From positions 58,006-122,005 of the forward strand of contig WNKI01000003.1 in the NCBI GenBank assembly GCA_015350385.1: a stretch of 64,000 nt of DNA. Reading direction: 5' to 3'. The notes below the pieces were generated by a model, which saw only the letters and a program-made list of their open reading frames with translations, was not told the origin of the DNA and ran no database searches. Of this stretch, positions 52,637 to 62,808 are shown one piece after another. Within the stretch, counting starts at the first letter, position 1. Each line of letters starts with the position of its first letter. The stretch comes from Aculops lycopersici (Eukaryota; Arthropoda; Arachnida; Trombidiformes; Eriophyidae). A program made the position numbers and the translations under genes.

Positions 52637-53756
52637 ATTTTATGTGTGTTTCTGTGTGAGAGCTAATTGGAAGAGAGGTACCAAGTTTTTGAATCTTTAT
52701 TGATGATAAGCGGATAAATAGACAGATGGAATGATATGGGAGTGGATGATACAAACATCGAGGTAAATGCAAACAACCATATGTTTGTTTTAGATTTTGT
52801 GGCGCATTTCCTCTGGCATGCGCGTGTTTAGCGCGAAACACGCTTTAAATCTCGTTCAAATTCAGCTTCGGAATCTCCTCCATTTATGCCCCCGAGGTCT
52901 TGGCTTTTGTTAGATGTTACATATTTATAACATGTAACCTATCCTAAGACTCACGCTACCGGTATGGTTCGCAAAGCATAATCTCTGACGTAATGATTCG
53001 ACGAAATCGAGTAGAGCCTTGGTTGCTCATTCAACCAAACAAGCTGGCACAAATTACCTTTTTCTGTTGGTACCGCGAGAAGTTTGTGCGATTAAATCGA
53101 AAGTTGGCAGTGAGCTCTGCAAAAAGAGAGGTAGTTGTTCGAGGATCTAGACTAAAATCTTCGAATTACTCACTAGTCTCCTATTACTGGTGACCAGTAT
53201 CACAATCCTAATTCGTCACATGAAAGAGATTTTCCATTATTTCTACGGCGAAACGACGATTGATCCAGACAAGATTTACTTTTGGTCAATCTCATAAGCT
53301 ACTTTTCCTGAGCAAGAAAACTCCACCAAATCGGTCTACTACCTCTCTCATCACTAAACTCAAAGCGGCCAGCAGGTAGCTGGCCTATCGGTCGAGGGTG
53401 TATTTTGATGAGGCTCGCAGGTGGGCAACGCTCGTGGAATGTAAAGTTAGTGCTGATGTCTGGCCAATACCTTGCGCGTGCAAAAACACGAGAAAAACCA
53501 CTACCGAATCTTCGACAGAAAATAGGATCTATGTCTGGGGAAATTTCTACCCCAAAATACCCCAAGGTCCTGAGAGAATTTGTTCCAAGTTTCAGAATCA
53601 ATTCGGCCGTTGGAAATTGGTAGAATTGAAGCAGGCAATTGCTGCTACTTCTAGGTTGAGAGCGCCATTTGCCGCAGTCTCGTGTGCTTTTTCGACATCT
53701 AGTTTTGGGACCACAACTAAGTGGTATGCAAGCGGCAAACAAGCTCATTCGCATGC

Positions 53757-53802
53757 CCACTAACTTACTTGCAAACTGACCAGTTTGGAAGTAAGTTAGT
53801 GG
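53757..53802. repeat. 46-base near-perfect inverted repeat
   Basis: Arms of 22 bases (53757-53778 and 53781-53802) are reverse complements with one mismatch, separated by only two bases (AC). An AT-dinucleotide run follows directly. Loop too short for a normal microRNA precursor; suits a cruciform or a palindromic protein site. Confidence 0.9.
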
Positions 53803-54136
53803 ATATATATACAAATCGTCCGCTTGCTTGCGACCAGCTAAAGCTGGCGATTTGTTTGATGTGATCATGATTAAGGTTGAAAATAACCTTTCATTATATA
53901 GACCTGCAAATGGAATGACGACAAAGAAGAGACACTGACGAGCTCGTTGCTTCTACAAAACATAAGCAGCCTGGTCTCTAGCGACATCAAGGTTAGTTGA
54001 TCTCGATTGGTGGGCGGACTGCGCAAATCGACAGCACTGAATGGCTTACCTCCGCTTTCACCGCTCGGTGGTTGCTAGGCCGGTTCTACTAATGACTTCC
54101 AACTCTAGTTTGTTTAGTCGAGGGATCGCTTTTAGC

Positions 54137-54180
54137 CGGTAGTGGTGGTGGTAGTGGTGGTGGTGGTGGTTGTGGAGCTG
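54137..54180. repeat. GGT/AGT trinucleotide repeat
   Basis: Runs of GGTGGTGGTAGTGGTGG in the region upstream of MEF2-like copy B. Confidence 0.75.
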
Positions 54181-55221
54181 CTAAAATGGACGATGTCGGA
54201 ACCACCGCCATCGTCGTCGTCGCCGCCATCACCAGCAATCAGGATCTAGTTTGTTGTGTCTTTGGTATTGGCCCAGTGAGTCGATAGTGGATGATGAGTT
54301 TGCCATTACCACTCTAGATACATGCAGCGGGAGAAGATGAAGAAAAAACAACATCCAACTCAATCGGTGTGCATCCAACGAGCAGGAGCCACCTACACTA
54401 ATAGTTGTCGGAATGCCATTGATGACGAGGCTGCTTATACTGCGACTAGCGCTCGTGTGATGTGTCGAAGCTTGATACAACACGCTCGCTAGAAATCGGC
54501 GCATCCGTTTCGATCCGACCAGCTCACTTAGCTAGCTTGCCAACTCGAGGCACGCACCGAGGTGAGGCTGCGCGGCGCCTAGCGACTGATTCGATCGCTC
54601 GCCTGGCGCATGTCATTTCCCGGGAGGGATCTGGCCGAAGTGAGTAGGCCCAGGCGCTGCGCTGCACTTCACTGCACCGAGAGGCGAAAAGTTTGGCCCA
54701 CCAAGCTAGTCGTCCGACGCACAGGTAATTCCGCTGACAGGTGAGACTCGCAGGCCAGCAGCTAGCTATCGAAATGCTCTCGATATTTAGGTGATTGGAG
54801 GGAGAAAAGGTTCGGTCTCGGGTGCTACTGCCTCTGCTGACACAGTGGTCGTGACTAGCGCCGAGATGCAAACTAGCACAAGAGAAACAAAAATACTGAT
54901 CAGCGTCGGTACAAGCAGCCGACAAGATCACCGAGGAGACATCAGCGGACGGAAGGAGTTTGCAAATACTAACTAAATTTACGGGACCAAAAGAGCTACA
55001 AACGACTTCCTATTCAGTTTCTTTGATTTCAATTTAGATTTGAACTCCGAAACTCAATTTCGGAGTTCGGAAGCGAGAATCTCGCGAGTGTTTGTCGAGC
55101 TACTTGTTGACCGAGAACGCAAAACAAAATAAATCTACAACCATCACCATCAATAACTCTAACTGAACTCATGCATCATCGAAACTGGAATTTGTAGAAA
55201 CATCAGAGGACCAAGCGGAAA

Positions 55222-56022
55222 ATGGGCCGGAAGAAGATTCAGATTTCGCGCATTCGCGACGAACGCAACTGTCAGGTTACCTTTACAAAGCGCAAGTTTG
55301 GCCTCATGAAGAAGGCCTACGAGCTTAGCGTTTTGTGCGATTGCGAGATCGCTCTGGTCATCTTCAATTCAACCAGCAAGTTGTTTCAATACGCCAGCTC
55401 CGATATGGACAAGGTGCTGTTGAAGTATACGGAATACAACGAGCCTCACGAGAGTAGAACCAACAAGGACATTGTTGAGGCGTTGAGCAAGAAGGAGCAC
55501 AAGAATGGCAACCAAAATGATTGCCAAAGTCCTGAAGGGGACGAGGATTGCTCGTTGCCGCCGCCAACTCATGCAATAAACTCACCTGTGACGATGAATG
55601 TCCTTCGGAGCCACCGGATGGATCAACAGCAACAACAACAGCAACAACAACAACAACGACATCATCAAAAACCACAACCACAACCTCTTTTACCGCCACC
55701 ACAGCGACCCCAACAACAACCGCTAACCCAAACTCAAAGGCAACATCAGCAGCAACAAGCCCAACAAAACAATAATGTTGCATGTAATAACAATCCGCTG
55801 GTTCAGGCACAACATCTTCGGATGGAGCAACAGGTATCCCAGCTCCAACAACACTACCACTATCAACAACAACAACAACAACAGTTGACATCCACGTCGA
55901 CCTTGAATCAGCAGCCTCCTCTTCAACAGCAACAACAACCTCTTCAACTCCCCTATCAACTAACCCAACAGCCACAGATCCCATCGTTGGCCACGGCCGA
56001 TGCCAAACATAATCCGATGTAA
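55222..56022 (+). CDS. Mef2: MEF2-like MADS-box transcription factor, copy B
   Basis: MADS box at 1-57 and MEF2 domain at 58-90 as in copy A. Differences in the first 18 codons are INDERNR (A) against IRDERNC (B). Codons 19-101 match copy A with two synonymous changes. The tail diverges: Gln/Pro/His-rich repeats, 266 residues in all. A Cys at position 17, next to the DNA-contacting N-terminal arm, is unusual, since Arg is near-invariant in MEF2. Single exon, as copy A. The two copies point away from each other, 14 kb apart. It could be an active paralogue or a derived copy under homogenisation. Confidence 0.93.
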   Translation: MGRKKIQISRIRDERNCQVTFTKRKFGLMKKAYELSVLCDCEIALVIFNSTSKLFQYASSDMDKVLLKYTEYNEPHESRTNKDIVEALSKKEHKNGNQNDCQSPEGDEDCSLPPPTHAINSPVTMNVLRSHRMDQQQQQQQQQQQRHHQKPQPQPLLPPPQRPQQQPLTQTQRQHQQQQAQQNNNVACNNNPLVQAQHLRMEQQVSQLQQHYHYQQQQQQQLTSTSTLNQQPPLQQQQQPLQLPYQLTQQPQIPSLATADAKHNPM

Positions 56023-57156
56023 GATCGGTTATTATCATTACAATCAACCTTATTGAGGACCTTGGAGGAAGTCAAGTTTTGATTTCAATCAAAATATCAA
56101 ATTCCAACAACCAAGATTAAGATCGAATGTGATTTTGTTATCGCAAGTATCATACATATTGTCACTCACATATTGTCTCTCAAGAACAAAAAGACTAAAT
56201 CAGTCCCTCGTTATTTATTGATCTGGCACCCTGACGAGCAGTTGTTGTGTGGGAAACGCATCAAAAAGAGCGAAAAATCCGAAGTCTATTTAGCTTAGAA
56301 CAAGTTATATATTTGAATATGCAACTTGTCAATTCCATGTTTATGATCACGATTAGCTTGCAATCTTATTATTGGTGCATTATTATTACAATATGGATAA
56401 TAATAACAATGTTTTAGAATTGTTATTAACATCCATGAATGAATCACATTGTTGATGCTCCGTTTAACTTTAGACCTTAACCCTTCCTTCCGGGGCGGGT
56501 CTTTGTGACACCTGTTTTCTGAGCCCACCTCAGTGGAACTCTGAATTCTCTTCTAGATTCTGACACGCATAGAAATTCCGGCATCAAATAGTGTTCCCGA
56601 AACCCAAATTAAACCATCTCAAAGCGAAAATTAGAATAGTTTCAAAAGATGTAAAACTTTATTTCCGCCCGATTAGCGAATGCCTCTTATCTCTTGAGAT
56701 ACTTTGATAAAAAGATGTGATCCTTTCTGTGCGCTCGTATAACGATGATTTAACAGGTAATTTATATACAAATATGAAATTGAGTAACAAAACAATCAAG
56801 GTCTTGTAACAACAAAATAAGAATTTAGAGCTATCCTTGAGCAAGTTGATTGCCCACTTGTTGATGATTCATTTCCATGAGATTAAATCAGGTCCAATGA
56901 GTGGATATCCTTGCTGTTTGCAATCCTCGCAAGCACCCAATAGTTTGATGTACGTCTATCTTCTATCCTCGAGTTAGAAGATAGATTTGATGCTGATGTT
57001 GGTGATAATAATAATTACTTTATATCATTATGATTGCTCTTAATGTTACCATTGTAATTGTTGTCATTTATATTAGACATTTATATTGACTGAAAAAGAT
57101 TCCTCCTGTTCCATGTTACGCCAGAGAAGATATTTCAAAATTTCAAAGGAGTATCC
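56023..57156. other. Convergent gap between MEF2-like copy B and the fasciclin gene
   Basis: About 1.1 kb of 3' UTR and spacer, AT-rich from about 56300. No supportable reading frame. Confidence 0.5.
56659..56664 (-). terminator. Poly(A) signal, probably of the fasciclin gene
   Basis: Minus-strand AATAAA about 490 bases past the stop at 57157; no nearer signal noticed. Confidence 0.3.
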
Positions 57157-60100
57157 TCATACGATGGACGACGTCATTCTCATGGACTCAATTCCAATGG
57201 GTGTTGCTGAGACTATTATGTTGTTCGTATCAGAAGTTGATAGCTGCTGCTGTTGGTGCAACAGATTATTGTGTATGGCATTCGTTGCAACACTTACTGC
57301 CCCGGTTACGGCAGCCGATGAGTCGGCGAGCTTATGATTTGGAGGTAAGCTCATTCTAGTTGCGTAAGTGGGTTCCAAATCCGAGGCAAGCTGTTGAAGT
57401 CTCTCGCTGCTGCTGCTACCTGTTGATGCTGCTGAGCTTGTGGTCGACGATGAGGTTGGCGAGGCGGACGAGAAGGTTGTGATTGAGGTTGAAGAGGATG
57501 CCGAGCTGACTGATGAACGGCCAATTGGATCGCACCACTCGTTGTCTCTGACGGACAGGTACCAATCTATTTATTTTTAGTGTCGGGAGGATGAAAATTG
57601 TTTGGATTAAAATGTTAGTTTTAGATTGAAAGCACCAAAAGAAAGGTAATTGATACACTTGCAGTGTTTAATCATGCAGCAAATCATCGGATTATCAGTG
57701 GAGTGAAAGCAGACACTTACCCAATATGTGGATAACTCCATTCTTGGCCACAATATCCGGCCTTCTCATTGGGCTTGTGTTAGCCTCGACCAGGCGACCT
57801 GTAGGATTAATTGGAGTTTTGGAAGAACAGAGATTTTGGTCAGATTACAGTTCATCGTGTTGAAGTCGAGAAGAGGAGGACTATCAGTTAATTTAGTTTA
57901 GTCTCCAAAGTGGAAATTTCCATGCAGATGAAACTAATCGAAACTGATGAGTCGCTCATAAGACAGCTACCGTATGGTTGTAGAATCATATTCTGCCACC
58001 ATCGCTGGCCGTCATTTGCATTTTCCAATCGTTTGAACATGCTTGCCAGAAAGCGAATATAATAGTAGCAACAATCGATTTTGTGATGAGCGAAAGAGTG
58101 GAATCATTGTTCTCATTATGATCAACTTTGCGAGGTCCCTTGTGCTGCTCTTTTTCTCGTCGGTTGTTCCTTGTGATCATCGAAAGCAACCAAGCAAAAT
58201 TTGCTGCTGTTGTGTATTCACACACACACCAGAGAGACAAGAGTTGAAGTGAAAGCGGAAACTCAATGATGACTAGCCAAATAATGAGACAAGCTAAACA
58301 AACTAGCCACCTCTCTTTCAACCATCTCACTTTCTCCCTCTTAGCAAGCACTGAAGAATCTCCCCTTGTTTCCGGTTCTTGTCCTGTCAAGTCGAGCCGG
58401 CTCACTGGATGGCGTGGTTTTGGCCAACGCTGCCTATGGATCGGCAACCACTCGTCAGCTTGTGTTGATTGATCGGTCATTTATCATCGAGTGGTAAGCG
58501 GCTCGCCTTCATCAGCCACTCAGTGGTTGTAATAAGACGAAACAACGACAGCAACAAGTGGTTTGCGGCATATGGGCTGGAATCCCACGGGAACCACTTG
58601 TTGCCTCTGCCTCGGCCATCGAGCCGCCGAGCCACCAAGACCAAGCGCCACTTTTGCTCGCTCATCATGATCATGATCATGTTCATGTGCATGTTCATAC
58701 CTGTTAATGGTCACACAATAATCAGCAGCATGATTATGAGCACAATTGCATCTTCGTCGGCATCATTGCGCCTGATGAGAGCTGAGGGTTGATGATAGTT
58801 GTTGTGGTTGTTGCTGATGCTCTAGCTCATTGCGCAAACAAAGTCAATGTTTGCCTCCTCCTTCTCTCAATGGACATCAATCAGCGCCTGCTGTTAGAGT
58901 GCTATGTCCATGGCTTCATTCATCGGTAGCCTTCAACACCAACAAGACAAAAACTCAAATGGTTCTTTTTATAATCTCAGTTTGTTATCCATTTACAGGA
59001 GGCTCAATCTTATTTACCGAGTGAACAGTAGAGATGCGACTCGAAAAGGATGAATATGAGTAAAGATTTGATGCACTTACGTGAACATCCGTCCACTCGA
59101 ACGCCAACTTGAATTGGTTTCATGTCGAGTATTGAGGCGAGCTGCTGACCGTCGCGCAGATCCTGGCTGAAGTAGCTTCCGTTAACTACATGGTACATGA
59201 GAAATTCTGTTTGGAATGTTCAGGTTTAGATTAATTAGTGTGGTTGTTAAGTTGATTGTAATTGATTTGGAATGGATATGATAATCGCTGCAATGGCTTT
59301 TGTCATCGTAATGATCATCAACTTGGTTACTCTTGATTTGAAGGGTAGAATCACCTGACATTGTGAAGGCCAATCAATCAGCGCCACCAGCACAACCACC
59401 TGTCGCTAGTCATATGCAAAGGAACGTCGATGTGACGCTTGAGGGGTGAAAGAAATTTAGCGTTGCAAGTGTCGCGTTTCAGGTAGTGGAACAATATACA
59501 TGTGAGTGCTAGTGGCCACAAGTGAGCAACGAGGGTCTTGGCGGTTTTACGACTGGCGGGCTAACGATGAGCAATGTGTAAATTGCTCCTCAACTTCTTG
59601 TGAGTGTCAAGAGTTTGAGTGTGGCACTTGATTCAGTTGGCGTTTGCAAAGAAAAAACATTGCTTCTTTTACAGCTACAGCTAATGCTATTGCTGCTCAC
59701 ACAAATCAAGTTTGACTCTTCCCTTGAGACATCAAGTTGATGCTCATAGTTTCGACAGTCCACCAACTACAACCCGAGTGCTTGGAGGTTAGTGACTAGC
59801 CACCGAGAGCTACTAACAAGCGCGACAACTTGCCACTTGTTGGATCATCTTTCGCTTCCTTCCTTTGCCAAGCTCGCTGGTGGTCGCGTCGCGCGACCAA
59901 TGAATGCAAAAGTAATGGTTCGGTGGCGAGAGTAGCAAAACCAGCAACGACCACGATAATCAGAGCCACAATAACCGCGAAACTTTGGTCTGCTGACCAA
60001 AGTTGTCGTCGTTGATGGAATTCGAGACGTCACAAGGTAACAACAAGTGGTGGCGTCATAATACATCATACACATCACCAGCCACTTGGTGGCTTGTTAG

Positions 60101-60817
60101 TGGAAGGAACCAGTGCGCTTCCGGCAGCCGTTAACTTGGGCGCTCACATTATTAACCAAGTTGCCAGCCAGAAGCGCTAATGGACTTTTCTCGTCGTCAC
60201 CACTATTGCTGCCGCCGCAGCCGCTTCCGCCGTCTGCTTAGTGGCCACCACAAACTCACTGTGGTCCATAGGGGGTGGTTGCAAATGACGCAATGGTATG
60301 TGACAAATCCTCAAAGTCGCCATCAATGTAGCCGTCGTCATCGTATCTCTCAAGTTTGAGAATCGAGCAGTCAGCTCGCCGGACTAGAGATTCAGAATTC
60401 TGTATTCAACTACGTTAGCCAGACGTCGCTAGATGACAAATGGTGGCCATGATGCTAATGAAGCAAACCGCAGGATTCCCACTTGATAATCATCAGCTGA
60501 GTTATACTTGATGGATGGCACTTTCTCTCTCCCTCCCTAAGCTAAGTTGTCATCTAGGACTAGTCCTCTACGATAACAAACAATGCACTTGGAGGTGGAA
60601 ATTTGACAATGACGCTCGCACACAGGAGCTTACAGGAACTCTTTGAGAGAAAACAGGTGTCCATGTGTAACAAGTGAGGATGATCATGATGATAAATCTT
60701 TTCCTCTTATCTACTTACCTCTCAAGGCTGTCGAGTTGTTCTTGATCACCTCGAGCTCGTCGTCCGGTATCTTTCTGAGCGCCTCGTTGCTGGGCACAAA
60801 CACAGTTAGCGGCCCAT
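57157..60817 (-). CDS. Fasciclin (FAS1) domain secreted protein, four spliced exons, 5' incomplete
   Basis: Extracellular adhesion-type protein. Exon 60719-60817 reads GPLTVFVPSNEALRKIPDDE, the first conserved FAS1 block; 59081-59206 reads FLMYHVVNGSYFSQDLRDGQ, the YHVV block; 57721-57798 reads DIVAKNGVIHIL, the NGVIHVID block; 57157-57545 is the last, Ser/Thr/Gln-rich exon ending in TGA. All three introns are phase 1 with GTAAGT donors (1,512, 1,282 and 175 bases), and the joins keep the frame and the fold order. At least 228 residues are visible. The first helices of the domain and the signal peptide must lie upstream; a candidate exon ends at 60863, leaving a 45-base intron. Family is firm; relation to fasciclin 1, midline fasciclin or TGFBI is not resolved. 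Unlike its neighbours this gene kept its introns. Confidence 0.83.
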
Positions 60818-61330
60818 CTGTAAATTGAGTGAGATTGGTTTAATTTTTTTTGTTCCATTAACCGGAAACGGAAGCAGCGGAGGAGTTCGATGTGGCGCCG
60901 TCAGTGGTCGTAGTCATTGGTAGTCCGTGTCGTGAATGGGAAGTGAAAGTTGAGAGGTGGGTTAGTTTCAGTGGGCAGTAGAGTAAACATGGAGTTTGCG
61001 GTGCCCTGTTCCGGTGGCAGGTAGACGTCAACAGGTTTGCTTGGTTTGACGTAACTCATGCTCGCTTCGTATCAGCCATTCGATGAGCCAGCAGACTCGG
61101 GATCACGTTGTTTTATTTGTCTCCCAGCTTCCTCCTTCATGATTACCGTCAAAGAAGCAGCGGTAGCAGAGTATCGGTTGTGGTGCTGGTAGTTGGCACA
61201 ACTGTGTTGCCAGAAACAAAAGCCGCAAATTGCCAACAATCCGAAGAAGCGGAGGAAGATGCAACCGAGTTAAATATGGATCAATCAGTGGGCTCGCTGG
61301 GCAAACTAACTATCGGGAGGAGGGAAACAA

Positions 61331-61362
61331 AGGTAAGGGTAAGGGTAAAGGTAAAGGTGAAG
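61331..61362. repeat. Hexanucleotide GGTAAG/GGTAAA repeat
   Basis: Five degenerate GGTAA[A/G] units in tandem on the plus strand, each resembling a 5' splice donor core. Confidence 0.7.
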
Positions 61363-62332
61363 AGGGTTTTAGGAGACGAAGAAGTCGTGGCGGTGCGTCG
61401 GAGGCATCCACTCGCTTGGTCCATCAATCGGAGACTGTGGTCAGTTTGGTCGCTTGCCTAGTCACTGGCTCACTTGTTTGCTTGCTTGCTTGCTTGGCAT
61501 TTGTGAGGCTCATGATGGAATTAAACGGCGGCGCATCTATTTGAAGCATCACTACCATCACAGCAACTAGTTCAATGAACCTACCTACCTGCCAAACAAG
61601 CGAGCGGATCATCACCAATCACTAGCTAGCTAGCTAGTTGGCTGGTCGCCAACCACCGCGACTGCCTCTGTTGTGCCGCAGCAACGAGATTGCAGTCTGA
61701 CACTAGAGCATTCAAATGGTTAGCTGGCCATCAATTGGTCAAAAATTGACTCGAAAAGTCGTCTACTCGTCAGCTTCATCGTAGTCATCGTCATCGTCGT
61801 GGTCGTGGTCTTCGTCTAACGTTTAAAAGAGTTCCGCGCGTAACTCTCGCGGTGTCTCAGATCATATAAGCAGCAATGATGGTAGAGGAAAGGAGTGATC
61901 TGCCGCCACTTGAGCCGGAACTCTAGTTTCCCAAAAACAACAACAACAACCTGTTGGTCTGCTGGTTGTGCGACTCTTGCCCGAAACAACAGCGGGGCGT
62001 CTGGCGCCGCCGCCGCCGCCGCAGCAGCATCGGCAGCCAATTGTTATTTTGCCCTACACAACCATCGAAAGCGACTAAACTGAAGCAACAGGTAGACAAC
62101 AGGTATGGAGTGTTGAAGTTTGCCCGCCAGTAGGCGAGCTGGCGAAATATTGATAAGACTTCCTATTTAGTCTCGCGTGTCCAGCTTGGCGAGTCGAGTT
62201 GACTCGAGACCAACCGACTAGCTGGTTGCCGAGCGACGAGTAGCTTTTGTTATTAGCCAGCATCATCCGGCTGGCAGTTGGAGGCAAAGGAGTCGCACCA
62301 GACTTTAGTGCACTACACCGCAAGACACTTAC

Positions 62333-62463
62333 TCGCCGCGAATCAATAAGTCAAACGCATGATCATGGCGATGAGAGCATCGGTTGTATTTGTTGCATTT
62401 GCGAATGCACTTGCCTCCGTTGATGTGAATGTAGCTATGGTTGTGGTCATGGTGCCAACTCAC
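62333..62463 (-). CDS. Candidate upstream exon of the fasciclin gene
   Basis: Between an AG acceptor (CGAGCAG) and a perfect donor (GA|GTAAGTGTC) the minus strand is open for 43 codons, His- and Cys-rich (GGKCIRKCNKYNRC, then HAFDLLIRG). The ending FDLL would fit the start of a FAS1 domain. Join to the next exon not established. The same DNA is also open in other frames, including a plus-strand signal-peptide-like reading, so this is tentative. Confidence 0.3.
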
Positions 62464-62786
62464 CTGCTCGTTCTCACATTATCATCATGCGCCTAATCAT
62501 ACGTTAGCAAGCCGTCAGTTGGCCGGCGGCGAGCGGTGACCACTAGGCGGAGAAGCGGCCAGTGAGCAAACTAGCAGGAAGTGGCCACTCGGCAGACAAA
62601 TGAGCGCTAATGGCCAGTCAGTAGAGGTATGGATGTGAATCCATGCCACTACTACCACTGCCAACACAAACAGCTAAAAATGAGCGAGCACCACAACAAG
62701 AGTCGGAAGTATTGTTGTTGTTGTTGGCGGTGGTGGTGGTGGTGTGATCAACCGGTGGTTTCACTTTCTAAAAGCTTTAGTCTGTA

Positions 62787-62808
62787 GGTAAAGGCTTTCG
62801 CCTTTACC
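62787..62808. repeat. Perfect 9-base-pair hairpin
   Basis: GGTAAAGGC and GCCTTTACC flank a TTTC loop. Not the histone 3' stem-loop consensus. Confidence 0.75.

Larger units (their letters stand above)
52637..55221. other. Divergent region between centrin and MEF2-like copy B
   Basis: About 2.6 kb, presumably the 5' UTR and promoters of both genes. A 189-codon minus-strand frame at 53299-53868 has random-looking composition and overlaps a large palindrome, so I do not accept it. GGT-rich repeats lie at 54137-54180. Confidence 0.45.

Noticed and set aside
53299..53868. 189-codon minus-strand reading frame upstream of MEF2 copy B
   Set aside because: No domain, signal or composition bias of a protein. 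It runs through the 46-base palindrome, and the DNA is also open on the other strand.
60900..61067. Minus-strand reading MSYVKPSKPVDVYLPPEQG as part of the fasciclin protein
   Set aside because: It stops in a frame different from the fasciclin exon just downstream, and no intron between them is evident. Possibly an upstream ORF.
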